Assembly (NCBI GenBank): GCA_034509755.1
Contig: CM067546.1
Span: 27,643,876 to 27,707,875 of the forward strand
Length of the DNA: 64,000 bases
From: Anisodus tanguticus
Lineage: Eukaryota > Streptophyta > Magnoliopsida > Solanales > Solanaceae
Direction of reading: 5' to 3'
Position 1 is the stretch's first letter; every line of letters begins with the position of its first letter. The translations under genes were made by a program, and so were the position numbers. Of the stretch, positions 34,771 to 51,964 are shown piece by piece. The notes below the pieces were generated by a model. It was not told where the DNA came from. It worked only from the letters and a program-made list of their open reading frames with translations, and made no database searches.

Positions 34771-35124
34771 ATAGGGTATATACCCGTGATATACACTTGG
34801 TATACATAGTGTATATCACGGGCATATTGAGCAAAGCAGCAAAGCAGTCTCGGATAAGGCCCATCACTGGCCCATCACGGGCAGTAACCAGTGGCCCATC
34901 ACGGGCTGTATAGGATGTGTATATATGGTATATATTGTTGTAATATTATAGTGTAAAGGTTACCTTAATTAGTCTTGTACACTTACCAAAATTGTATAGT
35001 TAGAATTATGGTAGAATAAGGTTTTAGGAGTAGAATAGGAATAGAATTCTCCTATTATGGAAATATGTAACTTGTATATATACTTGTCAATTAATAAAAA
35101 TAATCGAGAGAATTATTTCTTTCA
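34765..35124 (+). repeat. 3' LTR of the 29942-35124 copia
   Basis: 360 bp partner of the 5' LTR. The inverted repeat at its start is 34783-34796 / 34809-34822 (14 bp). Confidence 0.95.
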
Positions 35125-36045
35125 AACTGAATATCCCATGACCTTCACTTCCAGTAAAATCTTTGCAGAAACGTCCAAAAGCTTCTTTTTGGCAAGAAGG
35201 GTTAGCAAGGCTGTATAAGTACTCAGTCCTAGTCTCAGACCTGCATTTGTCATTGAGTTATAAAGCTTCATTGCAGCATCTACATTACCAGAAGCAGAAT
35301 GCATCTCCAGGAGAGAAGAATAGGTGGACGGAGTGGGTAAAAATCACGGCTTTTCCATATCTAAGAAGACAGACATTTCAACATCAAGCTTCCCAGATTT
35401 TGCATGCGACTCAACAATCATGGTATACAGCCCATAGTTAAGTCTAAACCCTGATTTTTTCATTTCATCCCACGGCCTTAGAGCAGTCTCTAGTTTTCCA
35501 GCCTTCACAAAAGACTCAATCAACGATACAAACATAGTGGCAGACGGCCTTAGCCCAAAACCCTCCTGCATTTCAGTATATACCTTCAGTGATGTGTCCA
35601 ACCTCCCAGCTTTACCCATCGAATCAACCAATGAAGCAAAGATCCCAAAACCTGATCGAAAGTTATTCACTTTCATCTGTTTGGAAGAGCTTGAACGCTG
35701 CATCAAGGTGTCCTGATTTTGCTAGGCTTGGGATCATTAACTCATAACTTGAGGCATCTAATGAACACCCAGCTTTTTCCATGTTCTCATATATCTCAAA
35801 TGCCTTATATGGCAAACCATTGTTCAAGAACACGGTGATAAGCGAATTATACGTCCCGGTATCAACTACACAACCAAAATCTTGAATTTTCTTAAAACAA
35901 CAAAATGCCACCTCAAATTTCTCTGCTTTAGCTAAGTACTGAATAACTCGATTATACGCATTAAACAACGAGGACATCCCATTCTCACCCGAATCAAGAA
36001 CCATGTCATCGAAAACCGATTGAATTCCTTCAAAATCTCTACTTT
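35125..36045 (-). pseudogene. PPR protein (At1g79490-like), 5' part of the fragment
   Basis: Reading from about 36045 down: DFEGIQSVFDDMVLDSGENG, then tandem 35-residue PPR motifs (TYNSLITVFLNNGLPYKAFE, SYELMIPSLAKSGHLDAAFK, IFASLVDSMGKAGRLDTSLK, MFVSLIESFVKAGKLETALR, LYTMIVESHAKSGKLDVEMS, TYTALLTLLAKKKLLDVSAK). The wording matches the Arabidopsis At1g79490 (EMB2217) family, organellar PPR proteins. Frames change at about 35680 and again between 35344 and 35304. The N-terminal part is absent and the 3' end is cut by the copia. It is a truncated copy; a functional gene presumably exists elsewhere. Confidence 0.9.
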
Positions 36046-37148
36046 GATATCAATTTATCAAACAATGTAATATTACAGAGTAACTATCATAAATTCATAA
36101 TGATAAAATTCTTCTTTTCTTCAATTAATGATATAATTTTCGTTGAAAACGGTTAATTATATTAGGCTAAAGATCAATCAAATGTACAAAATAGTAACAT
36201 CCTCACAGTGACATACATCAAAGTTTTCGTAAGCAATCAATAGTTGAAAACATTGATAAAATAGACAGAATATCTAAGAAAACCCCTTTAAATTTGATGC
36301 ATTTTATTTAGATTCCTCTCAAACTATACTTGGATCCTAATTACCCTTATGCCTCTGAGGAACTCAGGACAACCAGGTCGAGCTTCCTAAGTTTTAACTA
36401 GGTTGCGATTGGATTGGTGTAACGGTTGCTCATGTTATGTTATTGATAAACTATGGTTGTATCGATTGTTATGTTGGTTGTTCATATTATGTTACTCATA
36501 AACTACAATGTATCGATTGTTATGTTAATAGCAATGTCAAGCAGAAAACTGAATTGGTAAAGTTGGTATGGATAAACTGCTGCACCGCGTGGGTACGGTA
36601 TAACGCGATATTGAGGAGAGAGAAATTTTATCCCTCGCCTCTATCACGTCCACACACTCATGGGTGATAGTGCAGCACCATTCCATTGCCCGATTAAGGC
36701 GTCTAAGCCACTCTTACTAAAGTTTGCAAATGCTAACCTCAGTTGGATATCACGACATCAATTGGTTTAGGAAACCAATTCCTAAGGTGACAAAACTACC
36801 AATTTATAGCAATGTTGCTCCGGCGGCACGATGACGATACGATGGATTTTGCCAAAAAGAGTATGAGTTGAGGCCTAGCACCATTATGCTTCCAATAATG
36901 AAACTACTCATTTCTAAGGCAAACTTGATTTAACATTTGCGGTATTACAACAGACAAACAGGAAATGGAGGAGATCAACTATTTGTCAACAGTTGTAGAA
37001 CAAGTGCGTCTTTGGTTTTTATACAACAGAAGGTCAAGCCAAAAGATCTCAGTCAAGGTATGCAGCAGAAATGGTTCCATGTCAAAACAAAAATAGCTCT
37101 TGTACATTACAAAACTCGAGTAGAAGACCAGGCCATAGAACTCAGCGC
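36046..37148. other. spacer between PPR pseudogene and UCH stop codon
   Basis: 36430-36535 has two copies of tcatgttatgttattgataa...tatcgattgttatgtt and matches the 3' flank of UCH copy A at about 27920-27970. The remainder would be the UCH 3' UTR and flank. No gene is seen. Confidence 0.6.
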
Positions 37149-38215
37149 TCATGGAGCATCATCTTTAACTCTCTTAGAAATGGCAATGACGTTGAAGTTC
37201 ATTGAGTCTGGATTTTTTTGAATCATCTTTTGTATAACTTTAGCAGCATCCTGCAACAGTCGAGAATTGCTATGACTCGAAAAGGATTTTAAATAACAAT
37301 GTACTCCACACAAGAGTCTCGGGAAAAATTTAGACACTGTTTACCACAATAACATGTCTTATTACTAAATCATAATACATACATGTTCTGACCTCAATTC
37401 ATCACTTAATTGTAGTGACATTAATATGGTTAACAGCCTCTCCCGGAAGTACATCTTGGAGTGCGCTGTTATGAGTGTCTCAGATGTGTTTGTTCTAAGT
37501 TTAACGTAACTTTTGCTGCAAAAAGAAGGCTTTTTATTGTGGACTTGTAAAGGGATAGGTTTGCATATCCTGAGGAAACAATATGCTGCCATTGACAAAC
37601 CCATTTATTGTACTTCCCCCTCTGCCTCATTTGGTCCGCTAGAGAGTTTTCAGATTGTTAGTACTTGCTTAATATTCACCATTCATGTAAAAGCGTATAT
37701 CTTCAAAGCCCAGATAAGTGAAAACTGTGTAGACTTCCAACATGTAGGTTCTAACTGATCTCACAGGTTAAAGAGTTCAGGCTGTAGTACATGAAGAGAA
37801 TACAGGTTGTGTGGATGAGGTTCAGGTTCGTATGAAATTTGAAATTCAGACCGATTTGCCCCCACTGTTTGGTCTAACTTTCGTCAGCCACTAGGTTTTA
37901 AAAAGGAAAGAAACACGGAAGGTTACCTGTAACAGGCTGCTTGGAGTAGATGCACCGTGTGAAATTGGTCCGGACCTGTCTCCATCAAGCTCATACAGTT
38001 GTATCATTAAGGTGCAAATCTAGGAAGTAAAGGTTAATCTAGTGACAATAACTATATTATTGCAAGTTCACTAATACATAGCTTCCATTCAATACTTAAA
38101 GTTTCATATCTGAAGCGAGTTTTCAAGAAACTGCTCGAGTTTTAGCAAAAGCGGCATAGATGTAGATCTCGGACCTATGAATGGGGATATTTCCGAAACT
38201 CACACAGAAAAAAGG

Positions 38216-38300
38216 AAGTGAGTTAGACAAAAAGAAAAGCAACTTGGACAAAAAAAGAAGTGACTTGGACAAAAAGAAACAAAGTGGCTTAGACAAATCT
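38216..38300. repeat. minisatellite, about 21-bp unit
   Basis: Four imperfect copies of agtgacttggacaaaaagaa in a UCH intron. Reading it as protein (LDKKKS repeats) is an artefact of the repeat. It is absent from UCH copy A. Confidence 0.8.
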
Positions 38301-38588
38301 TTTTGTATGTTCAATGTGAACATATGCTTAAATTATGCTCTCAATGCTCTCCATTTGGTCATCCTCAAACATATGAAAAAGGAAAAAAACTAACCGAAGC
38401 TTTTCTTGAGTTCCATAATGTAGAATTAGGTCCTTATGCCGACCATAGAGAGAAAGAGAGAGAGTGTGTTACCATCAACACATGTGAAGCAGATGAAATG
38501 GTCCTCAACATTTACCGGAGCCTGCAAAAAGAATTCACCAGAGCAAACTATTAACAGACATCATAAAGTTAAATATGATAGGTAATTA

Positions 38589-38912
38589 TGTTAAGAGTCC
38601 CACATCGGAAATGGAATGAGAACATGGACTCCTTATATGGACTTGAACAATCCTCACCCTATAAGCGAGCTTTTGGGGTTGAGTTAGGCCCACGATCAAT
38701 TCTTTACACGGTATCAGAGTCAGACTCATTCCAACTTTTTGTTCACCGATGTTGGGCCCCCAAATTATATCGTCCACGCTCCAGTTAACGAGGTTTGGGC
38801 GTGCGGGGGAGTGTTTAGAGTCCCACATCGAAAATGGAATGAGAACATGGACAATCCTCACCCTATAAGCTAGCTTTTGGGGTTGAGTTAGGCTCACGAT
38901 CCATTCTTTACA
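38589..38912 (+). mobile_element. complete TRIM (terminal-repeat retrotransposon in miniature)
   Basis: 5' LTR 38589-38708 and 3' LTR 38812-38912, both TGTTNAGAGTCCCACATCG...TTCTTTACA. The 3' copy lacks about 20 bp between catggac repeats. PBS cggtatcagagtcaga is at 38709, then a 103-bp internal region without coding capacity, then purine tract gcggggga. Flanks are aatta (38584-38588) and tatta (38913-38917). The homologous position in UCH copy A (about 29265) is uninterrupted and has a single tatta, which confirms the insertion and the TSD. It lies in an intron of the UCH locus. Confidence 0.93.
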
Positions 38913-38959
38913 TATTACATATAACATGCACTGGATTATTAAGCTAACAATCGCTTTCA

Positions 38960-40802
38960 CAGGATGCTTTCCATTTCGAAGAATACAAATAAAATGTTTC
39001 TACAAATGTATAGCAAATTTGACACAGGCACACTAAGGCAATCGAAAGGTGTGATTAGGAGATTAGTATTGCACTCAGAAGAGACCAGTCAATCACAGTT
39101 GGTGCCACGTCATACAGATCTCTTCCTTTTCTTTTTTTCTCTGAAAAAACTAGTCAAGACTCTAATATTCTTAAATAAGACAACCACTAGCCGCATTAGG
39201 CATATCTTTACCTTCCTATTCAAAAGCTTATGATAAAAGCCTCCTTGCCATGTATAGACAGCTTGAACTGTTTCACTTAATTCAAGGAAAAGCAACATAT
39301 AGAGAAGGAAAATCCAAAATGGATGTTTAAACTTGTTAACAAAGAAGGGAATATAGGAGTAATACACATGAAATATCCAATTCAAACATTGGATCCAATA
39401 CAAATTTTATAGATATTAAAAACTAAATTGCAATTGAGGTGTCGTTGATCAAATAACAACTAACAAGACCACCGATAGGAGGGCCTCCCATGAGCTATGG
39501 GGTAAACTTGTCAACCTATGAAGACTTTGAGGAAGTATTATGCAATCAAATGTTTAGTCAAAAAACTAGAGAACGAAAGTGGTGCCTCAGACGAACACAA
39601 AGAGGTGAAGTTCTATAAGGTGGGTTTTGCAAATAAACCTAGCCTCTTTAGCTGGCATACAAACACATAGGTCGTGTCTGAGATGGGCAAAGTAAGGACA
39701 TGCAGACAGTAAGTTGAAACTACAGGGCATGTCAAGAATTGACCAGAATACTGCAAAGATTTTATAACAGAGCCTATCAGCAGATAGTGTCAAAAGCAGA
39801 GAAAATTGACATATTCCATAACCCATAGCTTGACAAGAGAAGCCAAGTAATAAAAAGATCAACAAAACTAAAACACGACACTAATCCTAATTATTCAGAT
39901 CTATTCAAATCACACATATATGCCCATTTGGTTTCCAAGGAAGTTCACGGGTTTCAATATTTCAGGAAATGTGTGTACAAGAAACAGCAAAAAGAAGTGC
40001 TGTCACGTGTCCAAGATGGTATAACGCATATCTGAATCCCTGGATTTTCAAACTCCAAACTTTTGTCTTTAATTGGGAGATGGTGTGCACTTAGAAAAAC
40101 TTCTTAAGAATGACATTAAGCAATGAGAACCGCCTCATTGTTGGTAATATATTTATAACTACACTTGCGGAATCTGGTTTTCTTGTAAGAACACTAACAC
40201 TCTCTATATAGGTCTTCAACCACCTTCCAGAATTGTATACTATCCTCAGTTGTCTGTTTACCACAGCAAAATCTTTTGAACTGCATATTCATAAAGTAAT
40301 TTCTCAATTTGTGGTAATAATACAACCAAGTTTTGAATGTCTCAGCAGATTCAATGTGCAGGCCCTTAAATTAACTAGAAACAAAGTCAACTATTAATAG
40401 AATCTTATGTTGGTTCAATTTTGCATGAATAAATTCATTTCGAAGTAATTTGTTCACCTCCAAGAGAAAATCTTTTTGGGGGCAGGGGATCAGTTGTTCA
40501 ACCAACTTTATTTGAAAATTATTTGAAGCACCCGTACGTCATGCTTGATTATTAATCACATTAAGCAACATTTCTAACATAAGAATTTCACTTTCTCTAG
40601 GCCAAGGGATAATATTGAAGCACTATATATTATCAGACTTCAAACTAGTCAAATGGTTAGAATTGCAAAAGAACAAATATATTTATTCAATAATATGCAA
40701 GAGATTTACATGAAAAAGAGAACTGTATTTTTAATATCTATAGTTGATCACATCATCACTACATTATTATTTAGAAAACTAAGAAGATACATGAATTCTA
40801 AC
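38960..40802. other. rest of the large UCH intron
   Basis: AT-rich sequence upstream (in gene direction) of the part shared with copy A. No recognisable element or exon was found. Confidence 0.5.
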
Positions 40803-43505
40803 CTCAGTGTCACCAGCAGCAGCTGCTACTGAATGAGCAACTTCCATTTCTCTCTCACTTTCAAGAAATGAAGCACGCTGCATTTTATACTCGCATGTAT
40901 TAGAGCTTCGTGAATACTAGGAAATGTTACGTCAGTAACCAAACTGAAACTAAACCAAAATGAATACCTCCATCGGGTCCATGCGTGCAGTTGATTTAAA
41001 GAACTTGTCCAAGAATGATCCCTCATCTATAGAGCACCAAAAAGAGTATTGGCATCATTAGATAGATAGGAAGAGGAACGGGGTAGGAATCATGTGGAAC
41101 TAGACTTAGGGATTGTTGTAAGAGTAAAAGAAATTGATGATAGATTATCTTACTAAGACTAGCAACACCATTAGTGTGTACGTTCAGCAAACAACATTAA
41201 ATAAGGAACTAAAACTATATTCTAGGAAGATATGGATATCTTGGTCAAAGCCATCTTAAATGACCAATAATCTCTAATGGGGAGATCCAAACGGAAATGA
41301 GGGTAGATATGACAGTTTCTAACATGTGAATTGAGAATATGGTTGAGGAACAAAATATGAAGGTTGAGTTTGCCCGGGGGACAGTTTATTCGGTTGGAGA
41401 CTTGTACATCTGTATTGGGAAAAGTGTGAGATTTAGAGAACATCTAGTTGATGAGAACCTATAATTCACCTTAAAGTTTGGAATCACGACTTCGAACAGT
41501 CCCGCAGACAAAAGCTGGTATTTAAGTGGAGAAATGGCGGTCCCTTATCCACCAAGTCTTGAACCATGACCCAGCTGGCTCCCGGATTTTTCAGTTACAA
41601 TAAAAAAAAAAAAATTGGAATGACATGGAGCTGAATATAATAGAATGGATATAGAGTATTCATATAGTTGATTCCAACTAATACAAGATGCAGCTACAGT
41701 TGATTGATTGACAAAAAACGTAAAGGTCATTCTCAAATAATTCATTCTTGAGAATAAGTCATGATGTAACCAAGGAAGCCAGTTCCTACACTACACATCT
41801 CCTGTAGATGATAAATGAAGCCATTAAAAATCAGAGACCAACATATTAAGTAACTTCCCAGTCAAGGAAACACAAGGTGATCATAAGGAATCCAATAAAC
41901 TTGTCTTGGTTGTCTATGATAACATATTTGATGCAAACAATAGATATTTACATAACAAGGACCAATTCATTGCATGCAAATTAATATGACCTACCAAGTT
42001 TCATCTCTGAGGTGATATTCCCGATAGCATGAAGCAGGCCTATTGTTCCACATGCATTTCCCACTGTTTGTTTCATGAAGTAAACTTTACTAGTGGGTCC
42101 TGCACCTGCAAGCAACTCTCATGAATAATTCCTAATTTAGAATTATGCAGCCCAATATAAGATACACTTAACAGTTAAGGCACTCATACATTGCAATACC
42201 GCTCAGTCAAAGAAAGGGAAGGCAGACATTGTCAAGGATGTTAGGAAATATTTTCAGAGAAGAGAATGCTGCACTTGACTGCATTTATGAGATAGATCCT
42301 TGAAATCCAATGTAGCACCAAATTCTATCATATTGCAATGTCTACCAACTCATTCACTAAGACACACTACCAGTGGGATGAAATAGTAGCTGATTCAGAT
42401 AAAACACAACTTAGAAGACTAATGAAAGATTCGATAGTAGCAAGAAGTCAAGAAAAATTAAAATGAGGATAAGATCAAAGATGCTGAGCATTTAGGTTCC
42501 CAGACATCTACCATAGGATGTCATGCAGGCAACCGCCTCTTCAGCCAGCAAGTAAAAGCTTCCCAATTAAACTAAAATCTGCCTAAGAGGATCAACAACA
42601 ATGTTACACGATGAACTACATAACAGTGAAGCAGGTGCAATGACATTATCAAGTAACAACCAGCTCAGAACAGCAAATTCAGTAGTAAGAGATGGCCAAC
42701 CAAATAATTCTTAAGAAAAATCAAAGGGTGATGATGAAAGCACTGCATAACTTAATAACAAGGTATAGTTCACAAATAAGACAATGAGCTCATCACGGTC
42801 ACCTTTATTTGGCTGTCTTGCTGTGCTCTCTCTGCTTCCATCTGAAAAAAACATGGCATGTTGTAATTAATGAACTAGCATCAAACTAGAAAAAAAAAAA
42901 AGAGAAACAAAACAGCAAGGACCGGCTTGGGCACCATTTCCAAAAGTTCTTCATCCAACCCATAAACATCATAGCACTCTGTCTCGTCCGGTGGAACACC
43001 AAGACCCCAAATGAACTGCTCAATTAAGCAAAAACAAAATAGCGTCAATAAATTACATTATCTCACTTGACCCTTTCATGTATGTGGTTTTTCCCTTCAC
43101 ATATAGATTAAAAGCATGCTTCTCAGCCTTGTGAAAAGCACTAAGTTTTTTTTTTTTGTTTTTTTTACTCAAAAAAAAAAAAAGGTGAAAGAAAGTTAAC
43201 CTTATCATCCCTATTAGTGGGTATATACTAACATTCAGCTCGTCTAACTTTTTTTTTTTGTAACAGTGGTGTCAAGAGAAGTTTGCGCACACATGGACTA
43301 ATTCCACAAGATACGTGTCACCTTCCATCAACAACACTATCAGGTAATTCCATCCACCAAGACCAATAACAGTTATCAGGTAACTCCATCCACCAAGATT
43401 AGAATAGATGAGATGAAATCACCTAGTATTTTTTATCCGCTGGAAATTAAACTTGAGACCTCATGGTGCTCAACCCACCTCAGCTAGTCAACTTATTAAA
43501 TAATA

Positions 43506-43762
43506 CTCCCTTCATCCCAAAATATTTATCATGTTTTTCTTTTTAAAAGTCAATTTGACTAAATTTCAAAGTTAAATTAGAGATATTAATTCAATATTTT
43601 AAAATTAAAATTTAGATATTCGGAAACTATACGAAAAGTACTTTAAGTTATATTTTTTCTCATATTAATATGATACAAAAATATAGCTCAAAATGTTGTC
43701 AAAATTTATATAGTTTGACTCTTGGAAAAAGTAACGTGACAAGTATTTTGGGATAGAGGGAG
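43506..43762. mobile_element. Stowaway MITE with TA duplication
   Basis: ctcccttcatcccaaaatat at the left and gtattttgggatagagggag at the right form an inverted repeat of about 28 bp with a few mismatches. TA flanks both sides (43504-43505 and 43763-43764). Length 257 bp, AT-rich, non-coding. It lies in the first UCH intron. Confidence 0.92.
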
Positions 43763-44084
43763 TATGAAATACTAAAATCAATATATTTGGAAGTTAATTC
43801 AATGAAGTCTAAATTGCAATAATTAATTCACGAAAAAGAATCACCAAATATCACGCTTTTACTACCAAATGAACTCAAGAACTGTGAAACCTTTATTTTC
43901 GGCGAAACCCCAGAAAAGAATTAACTCGACGAAATGAAAATATCGAACAGATAGGCAAAAAAGTAAATAAACGGATACCTGATTCATGACATCAGAGGAA
44001 TCCACTTCTTAGCACAAAGACTTTCAGCCATTGATTCCTTAATTTCTTTTGCTCTTTCTCTTTTCTTTTTTTTTGGAATGTGGG

Positions 44085-44320
44085 AACCAGAGCCGTCCCT
44101 GGGGCTTTCGAGGCGGCGGCGCCGCCCAGGTCCCCGGCCGGCGAGGCCTCCGCTCTCCAGAATTTTTATTTTTTTTTATTGATTTCAAATATTAAGATAT
44201 ATATTAAAAATGACTCTAATTTTATCGGTTTATCGGTGAGAGTTGTAGCACAGCAATTGAGTGCTTTGCTAACTAGAGGTAGCGTGTTTGAATTACATGA
44301 GTAGCTAAAGATTTTTTTTT
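44085..44320 (+). mobile_element. degenerate SINE-like sequence
   Basis: gttgtagcacagcaattgag and ctagaggtagcgtgtttgaa (44240-44295) look like the A- and B-box parts of a tRNA-derived head, followed by a T-run. The GC-rich aggcggcggcgccgcccagg tract at 44110 precedes it. Too decayed to assign. Confidence 0.35.
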
Positions 44321-44517
44321 TTTTAAACACAAACTCAGATTTGGCCAAGTCCCAACCTTTTGAACTTTTGATCAATAATTTTTTTTTAAATATTAATTAA
44401 TTAGTTATTTTTAATTTTTCATATGAATAAAAAATAATCTCTTTTTATTTTTAGTACCGAATCCTTAAAAAAATATAGAAACGGATCTGGTGGGAACTAT
44501 GGAGCGGTTTCTTTGCT

Positions 44518-44715
44518 CCAAAAAAAGGTGGAATCTCCCACCCCAAGAGCCCCCACACCCCGGTCCGACAGGTCTGTGAAGGAGGTAAATCATAGTTACT
44601 CAATTGATTTCAAAGTTTAGACCAGTACCACGCTGCGCACAAGGTGCCCTCCTTTATTTCAAGAAAAAAACCCCACACTGCCGCTGACGGGATTCGATCC
44701 TTGGTCACTATGGAG
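44518..44715 (-). mobile_element. tRNA-derived SINE, copy 2
   Basis: Reverse-complement copy of the SINE at 24750-24990: ccaaggatcgaatcccgtca (head), ttgtgcgcagcgtggtactg, cttcacagacctgtcggacc, then an A/T-rich end. The part before the B-box is cut off at about 44715. It lies between the UCH 5' end and the hydratase 3' end. Confidence 0.85.
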
Positions 44716-45616
44716 CGGTTTCTTGCTTATATAAGTTTTGGAGGGGTTTATTATCATTTCATAAAAAACTTAACAGCAAGAGGTGTTTTATACCAAATTA
44801 TTCCATGTGTGTTTGTTTTGTTTTAGACTTTTTTCATCTAATAATGATTAAATAATTTATATTATATTTTATTAAAAACTATTTAATTATAATAAGTTGA
44901 ATAGACTGATTCGGTCTTTCCCTGAAGATTAGGAATTCTATAATTGTCGAATATTTTTACCTGAAGATTTAAGCAGTTGCCTTTATTATATTGATCGGTT
45001 TTTTAACTTTTTCATGATAGCGTGGTTTAGTTCACCAATTGAAAGTCTTTTTACCAGGGAACTTTTTTGTTGTTCAGTTGATGATTGGTTCATCTTCCGA
45101 TCATCAGCATGATTTCTCATATACTTGGCTTCCATTGTATATCTATTGTAAGATTTCTGAAACAGAGAGTTATTGTGTCCACTAAAGGACAACCTGAAGA
45201 TTTTGGTAGTCCTAAAGATATTCACATCGTAGTCTAACGTGTGATACGACAACGAGCACTCAAATTTTGTTTCCCTATGTAAGGGCCATCTGTAGAATCG
45301 CTCTTTCAATGTGTGGATTACGTGTTCAAAGCGTAAAAACAATCTCTTAACAGAAATGCGAATAAATATGGCATATGTAGACTCCCATACTCCTGCGAAT
45401 AAAATATTGCATATGTAGACTCCCATACTCCCACTAGTCGGAAAACACTTCGTGGATGAATGCTCATTGTTGTCGTATCACAAAATTGTTAGACGAAGTT
45501 GACACAAGCACAGACGGGCAACAATAAGACATGATGAATTAGATAAATATGAATAATACTTTGTTTTGGTTTTCATCATGAATATCAGTTTATCTATTGG
45601 GTGCGTTATAATCTTT
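44716..45616. other. intergenic between UCH and hydratase
   Basis: Contains a direct repeat of gcatatgtagactcccatac (about 45369 and 45411) and a 146-codon minus frame (44986-45426) without recognisable domain, signal or homology. I do not call that frame a gene. Confidence 0.5.
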
Positions 45617-51109
<5,493 letters not shown>

Positions 51110-51334
51110 TGCCAGAGAAATCAATTGATTTTAAAGTGCAGATATATCAGTGTATTGTTAAAAAATTATCTTTTCTTTCTCTCTGTAATCTTTCTTCTTA
51201 AACCTTCAATAGGAAGACTACCTAACTGATTTCATAATTTCTCCACATTTAGCATTTATCATCCTTATTGATTGTAGTAATTAATCTCAATTAATACCAT
51301 TGCTTTTAATGATGTTTGAGAAATAATACTACTT

Positions 51335-51575
51335 CTAATTCCTCGATAAAAAGAGTGTCTAGTTAGCTATTTGCACGTCCTTCAGAAAAATATTAAGTAA
51401 AAATAGGTAAATTGACTAAACTATCTCTAATTAAATAAGTATTGAGATTTAATCACATAACACTTAACATGGACAAATCTAGAAAAATAAGGTTAATTGA
51501 TTCTTGATTTAATAAGTAGACACTCTTTTTTACCCAAAAAAAAATATTAAATAGACACTCTTTTTTATCTGGAGA
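51335..51575. mobile_element. MITE with gataaaaagagtgtct termini
   Basis: gataaaaagagtgtctagtt at 51345 is matched in reverse by agtagacactcttttttacc at about 51516 and again by aatagacactcttttttatc at 51549, so the right end is duplicated. The interior (atttgcacgtcctt..., aacacttaacatggacaaat) matches a MITE type I recognise as common in Solanaceae. Sits just upstream of the hydratase ATG. Confidence 0.7.
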
Positions 51576-51960
51576 GAATAGTTATGTAATGATAAAGGAT
51601 AAAATTAAAAATAAAATGTATATATACTTTTCTCTTGAGTTTTAAATGGATCACTATATTGGATAGTTGAAAAGGGATGAGAGGAGTATTATATAAAGGC
51701 GGAGTCCGAATTTTATTAAGAGAGTTTAAAATATTAAAAAGTAAATATATGAAGTAGTTAAGAAGTCTTGTATAATTTCCAGCCAAAGGAGGTTCGAAAC
51801 TTCGGATAAAACCCCTCACCCATACCTAGCTCCGGCCCACTACTACTATTTTTGGTCTCGTGTGAATTCAAATATCATCTTTTCAATTTTTCAATTTTTA
51901 AATAAACTTTATATATTTAAAAATATATAAAAAGTATTATGTATTTCTTTAAAAAGTCAA
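51576..51960. other. intergenic, no gene seen
   Basis: AT-rich. 51775-51840 has a ggaggttcgaaacttcgg stretch that superficially resembles a B-box, without a convincing SINE body. Confidence 0.5.
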
Positions 51961-51964
51961 AAAT

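Larger units (their letters stand above)
29942..35124 (+). mobile_element. complete Ty1/copia element with LTRs and TSD aactg
   Basis: LTRs 29942-30301 and 34765-35124 are 360 bp each, TGTTAA...TTTCA. PBS tggtatcaaaagtc follows at 30302 and a purine tract gcgggggtg precedes the 3' LTR. The TSD aactg lies at 29937-29941 and 35125-35129. I count 16 substitutions between the LTRs by eye (about 4.4%), so the insertion is not fresh. The internal order is gag, protease, integrase, RT, RNase H, which is copia. The RT and RNase H wording (SLYGLKQ, YVDDIILTASS, SYTDADWGGCPD) suggests the Ale/Retrofit lineage. Nonsense and frameshift changes make it non-autonomous. It splits a PPR pseudogene of opposite orientation. 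Confidence 0.96.
37149..44031 (-). pseudogene. ubiquitin C-terminal hydrolase (UCH family, UCHL3/UCH3-like), main locus with lesions
   Basis: UCH enzymes are cysteine proteases that free ubiquitin from small adducts. Exons (minus): 44031-43979, 43015-~42914, 42841-42803, 42105-41995, 41026-40968, 40877-40803, 38521-38473, ~38001-37927, 37250-37149. They encode [39 protein letters not shown] (catalytic Gln and Cys), DEGSFLDKFFKSTARMDPME, DHFICFTCVD (His), LYELDGDRSGPISHG (Asp), and a terminus ending KRVKDDAP. All four catalytic residues are encoded. Problems: exon 1 has a deletion after AKKWIP leading to TGA, so only an internal Met (MNQFIWG) could start the protein. The exon 2 donor and phase do not join exon 3, and FLYPLT-type residues are missing. 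The acceptor before LYELDG is deleted compared with copy A. Probably a pseudogene; alternative splicing cannot be excluded. Confidence 0.8.

Noticed and set aside
38181..38393. LDKKKS-repeat small protein
   Set aside because: Product of a 21-bp minisatellite in a UCH intron; not conserved in the duplicate copy.
44986..45426. 146-codon minus-strand ORF between UCH and hydratase
   Set aside because: No recognisable domain, no introns or promoter signals, and its start overlaps a short direct repeat. Could be chance in AT-rich DNA.
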